Assembly (NCBI GenBank): GCA_004764695.1
Contig: SMSO01000031.1
Span: forward strand, 2,775,048 to 2,839,047
Length of the DNA stretch: 64,000 nt
Reading direction: 5' to 3'
Source of the DNA: Schizochytrium sp. TIO01
Lineage: Eukaryota > Sar > Bigyra > Thraustochytrida > Thraustochytriidae
This document shows, in pieces, positions 41,355 to 55,237 of this stretch (position 1 is its first letter; every line of letters starts with the position of its first letter). A program made the translations under genes and the position numbers. The notes beneath the pieces were generated by a model, which made no database searches, had not been told where the DNA came from, and saw only the letters and a program-made list of their open reading frames with translations.

Positions 41355-41655
41355 AGTTTCGAAAACGAACAAGCGTTTGATATTATAGTTGTGATCTCGT
41401 CAGGTCATATTCGAAACCTATCTCATTCCTCTTGATTCAAACTGTGTCAACGCTTTGTTCTTGGGTTCAGGCGTGTGAAACACTAGTTTGTACAAACTTC
41501 AACCTGCAGTAAATTACTAAATTCAAATCATTGCGTTGGATTCTATTGCCGCAGTTTGATCTGTTTCCAGGCTAAGAGATCCTTGCTCGTGAACGTCAGG
41601 CGAGAGTTTTGGAAAAGCTCAGTTGAATTTAACGTGTACTCTCTGATCTAAAACC

Positions 41656-44600
41656 ATGTTAGCGGACTACTTGATGGGCCCGCTGAAGCGGTATTTGACA
41701 CAAATGCTTAGCACGAGTTTATCCAAATATATCTCAAATATCAACGTAGAGACCTTGGGCGTGGGCGGAGATATCATCTTACGCGACCTAGAACTACGTC
41801 TTGATGTCCTCCAAGAGGTTCTCAAGATTCCATTGACCTTTGAATTCTCCAGAGGCTTCATCAAGGAACTGCGTATTCAGATTCACTGGACTAAATTATT
41901 CTCGCAACCTATCCACGTCAAAGTTAGTACTATTGAAATTATTCTCACTGCTCGCAGTGAGATCCAATTTCGACGCCTTCAGCTTGCGTACCAGAGAAAT
42001 ACCTCAAAATTGGCTTCCCAAGGCACTGACTCACCAGCTCTGGGCGCAAGCATAGGAGGTGCGTCAGCTGACAGAAATGGCAGTTCTACACCTCGTAAAA
42101 GCACAATCAACCCAACTACGTCCAAAAGTCCCCCTCGACCAAGCGAGCCGCGTATCGAGGACCCGAGCTTGGATGGCGGGGAGAGCGGTGGCTGGCTTGC
42201 TGATGCAATTCGTAAAGTCGTTGCCAACGCAACTGTGGAGATCAATGATCTTGTCCTCAAGTACGAGCATGCTAATGTAGTTTTATCCACATCATTTAGA
42301 TCACTTCGCGTAGCTTCCGCAGACCCAGGGCAAGATTGGAAGCTTTCATTTCAGGAACCGGAGGGGTTACAACGAAGCATCTTTAAATCAATAGAAATGC
42401 GAGATTTGACAATTAATTTAGATCGCATTGCAAGCGAAAGCGTGCGGCGGGCATCTGGCTTTGGTAGCTCGATGACTCCTCGTGGTCTCAAGGGTGCATC
42501 AAGACATCGAGGAATCTCTGACTCTTCTGGAGAGAGTCTACTTGAGAACACACCAAAACGCGGTACAAATCGCAACAGGGGTACTTTTGAACTTCCGATT
42601 CTTCGCCGTGCGAGTATCTCAATTCGTGCCCGTGTTAGTACGGACCCTTTTGCCTCGCGCGCTTCAAGTTCAGCTGCACCTGGCCAAGGCAATGGCAGCG
42701 AGAGCTTTGCTTCTAGATCAGCTGCAGGAAGAGCAGCGGACGATGCTGCTCTGAAGTCTTCCTCTTCGTCATCCTCACTTTCTGTTGGAAGTCATCAGAA
42801 TCCGAAACGAACAAGGAGTTTTGAGTCAAGAATGTCGATTCGTCGTTCATCGAGCGAAAATGGACATTTTGGCAAAGGTGATCCGCATGGGAAACCTGTT
42901 CAAGATGCTGAAATTCCAGACACAAACCTTGACCCCTTCCATGGAGTGCCTTGCTTGCTACCACTTCTTTGCGAACCCGAAACAGAGTTGTGGAGAGCAC
43001 GAAAAAATCATGATCCAGAACACCCCGAACTTGAGTGGGCCATTATCTCAATCGCTGATGTTTATGTGCGTAAGCTTGACCTGTCTGTTAGCAATGAGCA
43101 ATTTGTCATGCTGGAAGAATTAATGGTTTTGCCAGATGAAGACGAGGAAGAGGAAGAAGTCAATAATAGCGTGGAAAGTGAATCCAACAGCAAGCGAAAA
43201 GGAGTTCGTACAAGCATCGCTATTGATACTGAAGTAGATGTTAATACGAATGTAGAGGACAACCCAGACGAAGAAGATGCTATTGGTGGGCAGACGAACC
43301 CCCAGGACCCTGGTGACATGTCTGAACCCGAAGAGGCTCGTGCAGGTAGTGATTGTGACAATAACGATCGAACTGGGTCACCTGGGTCCAAGGAGGATAG
43401 TGCAGATGATACAGGCTCCAAGTCTAGCGAAGGCGATTTGGTTTCACCTTCTGCATCACAACAGGGCTGGGGAAGTTGGGCATGGGGATTTCTTGTAGGT
43501 GATGTGGATGAAGAGTTAGATGATGTTGAAGTGGAGATGCTTTATGATGCAGCAGAGACCGCGAAGCGAAGAGAAGCAGCACGCATTAAAGCCATAAAGC
43601 TTGCTCGAGAAAGGAAGCGCCTCATCACCGTTGCAGGTGCTCGGGTGGAAACCATCACATTTACGTTTCTTATGCACAAAAATGTTAACAACGTTTCAGA
43701 TGGTGATGCTATAGACCCGAGGGATCCAACGGGAAGTGATGCAGATCAAATTATTTCTGTACCCGTCGCAAATGTTGGTATGGTACAAGTTCGCCTTGAT
43801 CACTCTCAGGATGGTTCTCTTCTTGGTAGGGACAAATCACAACTTTCAAAATCCAATAAACTTGAGGAGCTTCTTCGCCTTTCTGTACACGGAATTACTC
43901 TTGAAGCCCGAAAGGTTGATGATCTAATTGAGAACCATCCCAAGGCGTTTGTAGACATTTATGCAGACGTCGACCTCGTGAGGGTGACGCGCTATGAGCC
44001 GTCCACCTCTACTCATCATGATGTAGCGCTTTGGGGAGAGACCCCATTCAATGCAGCTGACAACACTTCTTCCTCGTCTCTACTAGACACAATGCCTCAC
44101 CCGTGGTTCTGCTGGAGCTTTTTCCAAGCACCAAATGCAATGTTTAGCTACCCAGAACATTGCGAAAAGGAGTGTTGTGTTGGCTCTTCACTCTATCGTC
44201 GCTCTGATAAGGCGGTTAGATTCCACTGCCACGCCCCCACTGGTCAAATCATTGCACCTGAATCTTCTGGTAACCCAGCTGCTGATACTAACACACCCGT
44301 TCTGGTGCCACCGACCACAGCAATCTATGTTGACACAGCTGTTGGTCCAGTCTCTTGTCGCGTTGATCTTTTGACAGTAGAGGGTTTGTATGAGTTTTTT
44401 GGGCTTTCGGCAGCATCACCAGATGATCTTGGCACAAGATCAGGTTTGCCTCAGTTTCGTAAAGGAACAGCTGGAGCTGCACTTAAGGAGCTTGCTGCAG
44501 AATATGCAAGCCTTACGAAACCTCAAAAGTTAAAGTCTGTGGCTCGCCCAATTGAAGCTCTTGCCACATTTCCTCGTGTGGTGGGGTCATTTTCAACAGT

Positions 44601-47600
44601 TCCTGCCAATGCTACCCGCGAAGATTTATATCCTAGTCTTGGTGTAGTCGTCCGCGACACGGCTTTGCGGTTCGGCACTAATCTTCACCGTGCTGAGCGA
44701 GGTTCTTTTGCCAAGGCGAAAGGAGCCCCGACCCCTCCTATGAGCCTGTTTCCTCCCCATGTATTCGATCAACTTACGCATCGTGCTACAGAAGTAAGCC
44801 GCACGGATCGGAAGACAATGTCATTGCAATGTAACTTTGGTCATGCCACTGTGTTTCTAGCGCAGCGTCCATCAAAACTTGAGCACAAACCGAAAGCACC
44901 TCACCAGCGCGAAAGCTCAGGTAAGGGAGGCGGGGGCGCCGAAGCTAGCACGTTCGACGCAATTCTTGTGCAACTCGTTCAGGCTAGGTCCCTTGTTGGT
45001 ATGGTTGCTCCTGTTGATCCCAAAGAAAATGGGCACAAGGCACGATTGAGAATGGATCTTTCTCGATTTCTTGCTCAAGCTAACGTCATTCAGGTTTGTC
45101 AAGCCGTTGAAGTTGTAAGCTATGTTCTTCGACCTGTGTCTTCCGCTGCGGCCGCACCCGCAGACCCGCTCTTTTTGCACCACGATGCAGAAGGCTTGCC
45201 TGGAGTAGCTTTGAATGTAGATACCTTTCGAGCTGATGCAAGTTTGGACGGCCTCGCAAAGGGATTAGCGTCTTCTGCATTTAGTCTTGGAGGGGTACAT
45301 TTGCATTGCCATGGGAAAACCGTAGCTTCTATGCAGGCCACAGATAGTGCCTCTACAGCTCTGTCAGGCCATGCTTTTGGCGAGGGTCATCCAGTGACTG
45401 CAGCTTTACAGCGTATATCTTTTGCAACTCGATTGCTATCGCGATCTGTGGTTGCTAAGTTTCACGATAATCAACAACATGCTCATGAAGCACGACTTGG
45501 ATTTGGATTTACCCTTGGAAATGCTCATATCGATGCCGTAAGTGCATTTTCTCTCCTTGAATGGGGAACAAACATCGGGGAGCGAATATCTGATATCTTG
45601 AGAGTGTACGTTGGCCAACGGCGTTCTGGGTCTGATAAATTAGTCGTTGAACCTCTCGATGATTTCATTGAGGAAGATATGGGAATACTATCTATGTCTG
45701 GTGATGGTCCAAGGATTCCGCACGAAGGCCTCCCTTTTGTTGATGAAAATATACCCGAGATGCCCCCCGTGACCTCGGATGTGATCACAGATATACCGTA
45801 TCCGCGATCTCGCAGAAGTAGCAGTCTGCTGCCCTGGATCCAAGGAACTCGTGTTTTTCTACATGTTGATGTGACCCAAGGTTCTGCATTTCTCTCCAGT
45901 ACCGTCCGCTTCAACATACCTGCTTTTCGCCTTTTGCAGAATGGCCGTGAGCACAACGATTTTCGCTGGCAAGCTGGACCACTCGTCCTTCAGATTCGTG
46001 GTCGTAACGGTTTCAAGAATGTGCTACGCGATGCTCATTTTCACGGTTCTTGTTCATGTGCGCTGGGCGAGTCTGTTGAATTGAAGCTGTCTGTGCATAG
46101 TGAGTTAATCTATTTGGATCTCGATCCAGAACGCATTGCATCTTTAACTTCGTTGCTCGGAAAACCAATGTTTAAAATGCACACAAAGAAGTCTGGCAAA
46201 GGCTCACCTGCAAATCAACAGCAAAAGTCAAAGAACAAGCAAACTTCAACGGACTGGCCTGCTTTCATCATTAATCTCCAAGGTGAATTGGCAGGTTGCC
46301 ATATCAATATGTACCCATTATCACATCGTCAACTCACCAGGACTAAATTAGGTACTCCTTATCAAATTGCCGATCATGTGGAGATTGTTCTCGAGTATAT
46401 GCAATTTAGTCTTTGGCAAGACCTTTCAGCAAGCTCAATTCGGTTTTCGATTCGAGATCTTTATGTTCTCGAGCGTATGCAGTCTGCTTATGTGCAAATG
46501 CCAGAAGTTAATATTGGCCTTCCAGCGAAGAACACTTTGAAGTCGATGCCTTCTCGTACACTTGGTATTGTGATTGCATTTTTGACACCACGGGACATTA
46601 TTTCTCTTGCCTCTGCTTACAATATTTCGCTGAATTCTGCGAATCCTAAGGAGGCAACGCAGACATTCACGGACAGTTTCTTGTTCAGTTCTTCTTCTAT
46701 TGACGACGAGACTTCTTTCTTCGATCGTCTTGACCAGACTATCCCGGTGGTTTGCTCACCAGCTATACATGCTATTCCTTCAAACAAACCTACCCTGCTT
46801 TCCTGTTCAGTCAGTAAATCTTCGAGAGGCCGCCTTTTAATCGAAGGCGGGCTTCTTCCGATTGATTTGGTTCTTCGACCTGGGCTTCTGGGCGCATTAG
46901 TTCTATTGAGTTCATATGTCAGAATTCCTGGAGGTTCGACCGCGTCAAACAAGAATGTTCGCAAGAGACCCCACAACAACGCAAACAAAGCAGATAACAC
47001 AGTTTTCAAGTGGCCTCAAGTTCAACTTCAGCTTGGACGTATTCGTGTATTTTTACCATGCAAAGCTTCCTTTGCTCCATATCACCATGCATCTACTACC
47101 ATTATGTTTGTTTGTGATGCTGTCCGTGCTTCTCAAACTACGGATGGCGTCGGTGCAACATGCACTATTGGGTCTATATCGATGTCAACTTGCAACCTTA
47201 CACCAAACACGATGTTGAACGAAGGGGAGCAGATTTCATTTCCAGGTGCGATCGAGGCATTTTACGCGCATGTGTATCATTACGAGATTCAACTTGATTC
47301 AACGACATTTCTACATCCGATGTCGATGCGAGTGATCATCGGGCCTTCTGGTCATGTTGAAGTTGATGCTGACGAGTTTGTAATGCATGCCTCCTTACAT
47401 CAGGTGCGCTTGTTGCAATCATTTGCTGAGAAAGCCTCACTACTGTCTAATCTTGTCTGGTTAGACTTCCTCCTTGACCCTGATCTTCGTGTAAGTGATG
47501 CCCTCATTCGTCATATTGTCCTGAAGGAGAGTAAACCAAAGTTGAATCTCCCAAGCGACGCATTGAGCAGTTCGTCCTCGGACTTGAAAAATGACAATGG

Positions 47601-50600
47601 CGAGTTAGATATCATTGGAACACACCGATGATACTAATCGTCTTACAGAGCGATCTTCATTCTCACTCTCGGCACGGGCACCGGGGCTTAAAATCCGCAT
47701 TGAGGACACTGAAGGTGGGAAGCAAGGCGATATGGTATACGCTTGGACTTCTGAATTGAGATTTATTAGTGGGAAGGAAACATGCTTTGAGATTCAGAAT
47801 TGGGGTGTAGATGCAGGTGGACGGGTTGGAGCTTTGCAACCATGCACCGGATCTCAAGCTGCACTTTCTATTACGATGCCTCACAATTCGTCTGTTGTAC
47901 TCGAGTTCGTGCGAGGTGTCCAGTGTGCTTTGGATGGGGACGTACTTCGAAATCTAAATAGACTATTAGTTCCCGATGGACATCTTCCTGACCACCTAAC
48001 AGACATTCAGCGAGTGATAAGCAAGTACCAAGTCTTCCGTAAAGCGCGACGATTGGTCACTATGGCCCAAGAGGACCTAATTGCTTGCGAAGAAACTGAT
48101 GCTGGTGCAAAAATTAAAGGCAACGTTAAGCTGGTACTCTCCTCACTCGACGTTTCAGTCTTCATTAATCATTCACTAGAATCTCCGTGTTTGCATCTTA
48201 CCGCAGACCAAGTCTTTTTTCAGCAAGCATTGCGGGGCAAACGAAGCGAGTTTGAAGTAGTCGTGATCCGCTCGTCCCTTGCCGCCTCTACCACAGCTAA
48301 GGACCGAATGCTACTAGTTGAACCTACTGACTTGCGTTTTACTGGTACACAACTGCTTGATCATACGCAACGTATAAGCTTGGCGATAGAAACATCGACT
48401 ATTGATGCTTCTGTGTCCCTTGAGTCACTTGCAACCGTTGTAGCCGTTGCGGAAGCGTGTACTCCGCCACCGCTTGCAGCTGCAGCAAAAGCTCTATCGG
48501 TTAACATTGCACATCGGGCGAATATTGCTGCAAATGCGGCGCAAGAAAGTCCCTTCTTTAACCCTTCTGTGCCAGATGTTACAAACGATTTCGTGCATCT
48601 GAAGCGCATATATGAGATGGGGGATGCACAAGAGTTCGTTCACCCTGCACCTGGTCAAATTATCCTTGGAGCTGTGGGCATACCTGGTGCTGTGGTCGGA
48701 TGTGAGCGAGCATGGTCATTAGCGTCGAATTCCGATCCTGATCATGGCCTGGAGGCTGGTGGACAGTGGAACCAAACGTTCTCGCCTCTCTCTGCTGCAT
48801 CCGTAGGTGGCTGGGTGACACTTCGTTGGCAATATTTCGAGCCGCGAGTTATTACTAGTATTGACATTCTCAATCCACCACCTATCCCTCGAGGAGTCGC
48901 CGAGGCCGCTATTCATCCATCAGGTGTCAAAGCAGGCGTGATTGAATGCCAGCTTGCTTACTGGGATGCTTTCCGCTCCAGTTTTGTCGTGATTGCAACC
49001 TTCAACGTTCCACTAGAGGAAGAGGCCTTATCAACACCCTCGCGGCGGGCTGCAGTCGAAGAGTTTGTGGATGCGTTTTCAAATCTTGTGGACATGTCAA
49101 TGAATGAAGATACAAGCTTTCAGCGTAGTAACTTTGACAGAGCTAATGAAAGCGGTCGTAAAACGAAGCTGGAAGCTAGTTCTTTCCCACAGCAGCTTAA
49201 AAGGGAGGACCCAGCAAAAATGTGGATTCTTCGTTGGCGAGCTGCTGTGCCCAAAGAGAAGGGCAACTCGGCTGTTGACGATCGTCTTGCAGTTTGCTCT
49301 GCCTTAGCCCGATCTTTAAATGTCCAGAGCAAGAGTTCACTTTCATACTGGTACCCGATGGACGTGCAGGTATCTGCGCGTAATCTTCGTCTTGCCGTTC
49401 TTCGTAATGCCTCACTTAACTCACGCAACGAAGAAGTTCTTTTCGTTGTGCGAGCAAAAGGTTTCAACGTTCTCTCTCAGCAACGGGTAAAGGAAGCTGG
49501 TCACGTGCGCGTAAGTGCGGACCTGGAAGTGCACGTGCAAGACTTTGGTCACTTGTCTCTTTTACACTTCACGCGAATTCACCATCTTGCTATAATGCAC
49601 GAGATGAATGCAGCCAATCGTGCGGAAAGTATTTGGGTTGACTGCCGACACTGGCGCTGGAACATTAGCAAGCAAACGCTACCTGCAGTGCATTATGCAG
49701 TGTTAGCTTTTGTTCGAGACATGGAAAATCTTCCGAAGCGCAGCAAGGAAATTACCTCGATTTCTAAGGGTGAAGACAAGCTAAAAACGAAAAATGTCGA
49801 AGGAAAACCTTTGCTGCCTTCTGATGACAAAGATGATGGTGCTTCTTTGCAGTACCGACTGGTCAACTCAACTGGCCGTACGGTTTGGTATGGACAATAT
49901 GGTACAGCGGAGGTATTGCGTCTTGACGCAGATGCAGCATCTTCTTATTCATGGCGAATCACGAGTACCCATCTACACCCTAGCTCGAAGGACCAGGCAT
50001 TGCTTCGTCACGGCGTACCAGAAAGTGGATGGGCAAAACTCGATGAGCAACTCGATGCGCGAATGGCTCGGGCAGCAGCATTTGAGCCACTTATGCGCTT
50101 TGCTTTATCCTCTGACCGTGGAGACGACCAACCGGGTACGTGGTCTCGGCCTACTTCGATTGATACGATTGGAGTCCATCTTCGTAGCCTGATCTTTGGT
50201 GGCGTGAGCAAGAATGAAAATAGCGTGTTTTTTGGCAATGAACCGCAAACTCGTCTGTGGGTTAGTGCACAGCGTGGTGAAAATGGCTTGCAAACCATCA
50301 TCCGGCTTCTTCCTAGTCACTTTATACTTAATCGTGTGCCAGAGCCTCTTCAGATCCGGTTTTCTTCAACTACACGCGAGCTTCCTGCTTGCGACGCACA
50401 AAAGCTACATGACACTTTTGTCGGTGCTGAAGGCCGGGACAAGGATACAGAGCTTCCTTATGATGGTGTCAACATTCCTCGCTTATCTCGTTTGAGCTCG
50501 TCATCCAGTATTAAGAGTATTGGCCCTGACCCAAGCTCAAATTTATCTAGAAGAGGTAAGACTGGGCACATCGATTCGAAGGATGTTGAGAACGTCCATA

Positions 50601-53600
50601 ACCCTGTGGGTTTTATTGACGAACAAGATATCGACTTTGCATTCTCTGGAGCAGGAGCTTTAGCACTGATGTGCCCAGACGTGGACCTTTTAGCATCAAT
50701 GGATAGCCAAGCTCAGGATCGGGCAGAGAAGGAGCTGAGTTTTCAAGTTGGTCGACAAATTGACTGGTCAGAGCCAATATCTCTGCTTCATGTCAATGAA
50801 AATGAAGCACCAACGCTTGTAGAAGTTCCTGGCCCACTAGGAGTGCCATCAATGTGGCTTTGGGTTCACGTTCGACGAGCTCACATTCGAGCACCCTCTG
50901 GAGGGAGAATCCGTTCCTGGGTGATGGTTGAGATTTGGCCAACCGCCTATGTGTGCAACGATGCGCCGTGGCCAATTACGTGTCAAATTCGACCTCAAAA
51001 CCGTCTGGAGTTACTCCAGTATGCACTTACCAAACAAGAAAGTGACTTTTCTCGTGGGGATTGGCCTCTTCTCAAAGAAATGTCTTTGGAAAGGAGTAAG
51101 TCCTCAAGTTCTATGAATGCTGCTACGTTACCCAATGACGCATCTGGAAGCATTGCATCTAGTACAGATCATACGGAGAATACGAGCAATGGCAAGGTTA
51201 GCAACAGCTCAAACTCAGAAGGTGCGATTGTAAGTAACCATCGTGTTTGGACAATCCCTGCCAACAGTATTTCGGCTCTTTTTGTGCATCCTACTGTGCC
51301 CCAAGCGTTGCGTTTAGCAAGTGTGGAAGATAAGAATACTACGCCAATATGGCTGAGCCCTGCCCTACGTATCCATGAGATGTTGTTCGCAAATTGCATC
51401 TCTTCATTTGGTGCTTCTCTCAATGTAACTTCAAGCCGTATCCGGATGTCCCTTGCTCGCCATGAAGCTGCTCTCCAAGGTGGACTTATTTCTATTCAAG
51501 CTTCCGCCCTTTCTGGCTATTCTTCTCTATTCATGCACGTATCGCCCCCTGTAATGCTATGTAATGAATCAGAAAGCCGCTTATACTTTCGATACGGAGA
51601 GCATATTACTGTTGTAGAGAAGCATTCTAAAGCATCTGTGGCATGGCGTGTTGATGCAGAGGAAGCTAACTCTGTTTGCGTTGGACGTCAAAGTCTAGGT
51701 GAAGACGGCGAGTCAATCGTCTGGTCTTCCCCTCTACTTCTCAACGATGATGATCAACAGATTGTTGCTCTTCCAGTGCTCGAAAGTGTTAAGGATGCTT
51801 CACACGCAGCCTGGGTTGCACAATACTGGTTCGAGATGAATCGAAACGCCGATGGGCAGATTGTAATTACCACGCGAGACCGTGTAATCATTCATAACCG
51901 GATGAAGCAATCTGTCCGAGTTCGCCTGGAATCGCTTTTTTCTGAAGCTTTAGATGAAGTTTTGATTGAGGCTGGTGGATCGTGGTCGCCACTGAGCTTC
52001 TTTTGTGACGTACAGTCTGATCAGGGTGACAAGATTGGCGGGGCTTCGAATGAAATTTCTGATGCAGACTCCGAGACTGAGGTGAAATCGGCAGACCCCA
52101 CAACAGCTGTTCTTGAGAGACGATCGAGCGGATTTTCGGAATGGATCCTGAACCGTTCACAGCGTTCTGCTTCTGCAAGCTCTGTGAGCAGTCTGCTTGG
52201 AATAGGCTTTGGGGGGCACGCAGAAGACGAATCTTCTGAAAAAGATGTGTTGGACCAAAAGTTGCTCAGTACTGTGATGCGGTTGAGTACCGAGGCTGCC
52301 CCAGACGCATGGACAGAGCCTCTTCGTGTTCGATCTCTCGAGATTGATCGCGCGTGGAAACAACTCGTGCAACTCTACGTGACGCCCCGTCATTTGGAAA
52401 CAATCACGTGCATGAGCAACGAAATTGATGGAGTTGTACATCTGGCATTGCAGCGCGAAACACAACCAGAATGTGTTGTTATGAATCGAACGCAGAGTCC
52501 CATCACGGTTGGATTAGGTAATCAAGTCCTCAAGTCGTCTTGGCAAAATACTGCACTCCCTCAGGTCGCAAGCTATGGTCTGTACTTGCCACCAATGCAT
52601 AGTGCGACTGTCAACTGGCTGGCTCTATCAAAGCGCGTGCGAGAACCTTTGTTTGAGGTCATGAAGTCTGGTCAAGATGAAGAACAAACTATTGAAGATG
52701 AACAAAGTGGTGAAGATCTTATGAATGCTCGGCGATTTATATTAGAAGATAGTGGTGCTGCTCCTGGTGCAAATTCGGATGTAAATCCCAACATGCACGA
52801 GGCAGCCCAGCACATCCAGAGTAAATTGGTAGGAAAGAACCTTGTCAAAGACTACCATTTATGCATCATCGAAGAAAATGACTCGGAGTGGACTCGGCGT
52901 CCATCGGAGGTATTTGAAGGCCAGCAAAAACACGAGCACGTGCTTTTATTTCGGCGAAGCGTAGAGATTGAAGACACTGATAGGTTATCTGGTGTTGTGC
53001 AAGAGATGGATGCAAATTCTAATGAGCATTCATCAGTTCATCGAGAGCTTGGTCGTAAGACTGTATCGTCAGAGCAGCTCGAAGTTGTAATGACTCGCCC
53101 TCACGCTTGGTGGGAGGTCGAAATTTTTGATGTAAATCAAACTCAGGACGCGGGTATGCACAATATTGAGGATTCGAGGAGTGAATTTCAAAATAATAAA
53201 TCAGCAGGTCCTGCTAGCCAACGTGAAAGCGGCAACACTGCCGTCTCGCCTTTCAACAAGTCAAGGCGTTTGCAAGTTCTTGCAACGGTATCAGACTTAG
53301 AGGTGTGTCTATTTGATCAAGCACTTGAAACTGTTCATTTGCGTGTTGCTGGCTTAGAGGTATCTCATTTCATGGTGGAAACTCGCGATGCGCGATCGTG
53401 GAGAGACGTGACGATCAACCAAACAGTTGCAGGTCGAGCTCAATGGATTCAGATGGACTCGTTTGTACCTGAGAGTGAAATTCCTGTTGTGATGCACTTC
53501 ATGGAGGTGGAGTCCGAGAGTGAAGCAGAATTAGAGCTCTGCAATTGCGGTTATAGTGATCCTTTGGTGGTATCCCAAGCCCATCGTCAGACATGGATTT

Positions 53601-55237
53601 TGCGAGACCGTATTCTAGCTGCAGCATCGTGGACTGAGGTGAAGAGCGCAGGTCAAACCCTGCCTATGCAGTTTGGTAAGGTTCATCTTCGTCTAGCTCC
53701 TTTGATTGTTGCAGTAGAGGATGCCCTTCTAAAGCGTCTTGCAACCTCGTTAATGCCAATTGCTGCAACATTGATTGCTCAACAGAAACTGTTGTTGAAG
53801 AAGAATGGAGTAGTTGGAAAAGCTTCACCCCGTTTGCCCGCTTCTGCTACCTCTGAGTGTCCAGCTCAGCTAATGGATGTGGACGACCGCATATTTATTG
53901 AAAACTTGGTGATTGAAGAGCTGAGTATTATTGCAACAGTGAGAACAACCACATTGCCAATGTTTGTAGGAATCGATCGCACACCTATCAGACTATCAGA
54001 GGTTGCATTAGTGCGTGTTTTTGAAGGCATCAACGCGCTTCGAAATGAACTACTTGCGCACTACATTGCAGACGCCTTATTAGGATCACCGGCTTTACTT
54101 GGTTCTTTGGAGATACTTGGAAATCCAGTTGGATTTGCAAGATCTGTGGGAGCAGGCGTCTATGACTTATTTTTCCAGCCTTTAAAGGCAATAAGGCACG
54201 GGTACGGCCCTGGTGGAATTTTACGCAGCGTTGCCCGTGGTTGGAGCTCTCTACTGATTCATCTTAGTGAAGGCGCACTCATGAGCGTCTCTGGATTCAG
54301 TAGCAGCGTTGCCCGTAATCTAGATCGGTTGTCCATGGATTCGGCTTATGCGACGCGACGTGAGCAAATGCGACGGCGCCGAACTTACTCGTCTGGTGGT
54401 CGGCAGGCGATGTCAATGCGTGTTGCTGTCATGCTGAGGGAGACACTGAATGAACAAGAAGAGGCGATGGGCTATTGGGCCACAAGTAATCCAGAAACCA
54501 ATTTCGAAGGCGGTGTTAGACATTTGCATGATGTCTCATCATCATCACGTGCTCTTGCTTTGAACAGAGATTCTCTGCGGTACGGAACAGCGCGCGGTCT
54601 CGCCCGAGGTGTCATGGGCCTAGGACAGGGTATGTTTGGTGCTGCAACAGGTATTGTTGTCCAACCTTTTGAAGTTGCACAGCAACAAGGTTGGGGTGTT
54701 GGTAGCGTCCTTCAGGGAGTTGGGCGTGGTTTACTTGGGGCACTCACCAAACCAATTGGAGGTGCTGCCGATTTAGTAGCTCAAACCTCTGGTGGAATAA
54801 TGCAAGACGCTGGGATCGGTTCAGCTGCAGGACCTTCGTTGATGCGAGAGCGAAGTATTCTTGCCTCAGTTCCACATCATTCGTTACGATTCAACTGGAA
54901 ACTCCTGCCAGAACCTGAGCGCTATGTACACCATGAACGTGCGCGACAATTAAGCCCACAGGCACGCCTGGTAGTAGTTGTTGTCACTTCAGAAATGCTC
55001 CGATTGTACAGTCTGCTGGATGGGACTGACACCTTGCCTTTGGCTTCCTGGAAATGGTCACACGTGGCAGCCTTGGAGACTTCATTTAAGGATGCTCAGC
55101 AACTTACAATTCGACTTCATCCATCTGTATCTAGCAAGCGTGAAGTAGTGCTCGTTTTTGCCTCAAAGCAAGACCGACGTCTCCTCGTGAAGCAGGCTGT
55201 GATGTACCAGCGGAGTGCTCACGAACAGCTCATGTAA
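41656..55237 (+). CDS. VPS13B: VPS13B (COH1) bridge-like lipid transfer protein
   Basis: Read in two frames, 41656-about 47530 and about 47649-55237, joined by a probable intron; about 4,480 residues, near the size of animal VPS13B. The N terminus is a chorein domain (GGDIILRDLELRLDVLQEV, FIKELRIQIHWTKL). GWLADAIRKVVANATVEINDLVLKYE and QQGWGSWAWGF are typical of VPS13B. Acidic loops lie near residues 490-620. In the second part come a beta-rich module (GGWVTLRWQYFEPR), the SHR-BD/VAB region (GGRIRSWVMVEIWPTAYVCNDAPWPI), and a C-terminal region with NPVGFARSVGAGVYDLFFQPL, SSVARNLDRLSMD and GALTKPIGGAADLVAQTSGGI, all close to VPS13B rather than VPS13A/C/D. VPS13 proteins form a rod with a hydrophobic groove that carries lipids between membranes; VPS13B acts at the Golgi and endosomes. 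The second frame has no ATG at its start (TTG), which argues against two genes. Confidence 0.92.
47531..47648 (+). other. Probable intron in VPS13B (alternative borders noted)
   Basis: The donor GTAAAC at 47531 and acceptor TTACAG at 47648, with a TACTAAT branch-like site at 47631-47637, remove 118 nt and restore the frame (118 = 1 mod 3, the shift needed); the protein is then 4,487 residues. A second in-frame choice uses the stronger donor GTAAGT at 47491 and the weaker acceptor CAGAG ending at 47650 (160 nt; 4,473 residues). A sequencing frameshift would also explain the frame change. The branch-acceptor end sits inside the frame overlap, which favours an intron. Confidence 0.7.

Larger units (their letters stand above)
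38236..41655. other. Intergenic region between divergent genes
   Basis: 3.4 kb, mostly AT-rich, between the DUF1769/DUF547 gene and VPS13B. It contains a promoter-like block (39083-39168) with a possible mini-gene, a TATA box at 41055 with a small frame, and a GC-richer stretch at 38510-38690 that is open on both strands but unrecognised. No RNA gene was recognised. Confidence 0.5.

Noticed and set aside
47615-47731. Start of a separate second VPS13-like gene
   Set aside because: The proposed start codon is TTG, the first ATG is 39 codons in, and the protein lacks a chorein domain; it continues the upstream gene.
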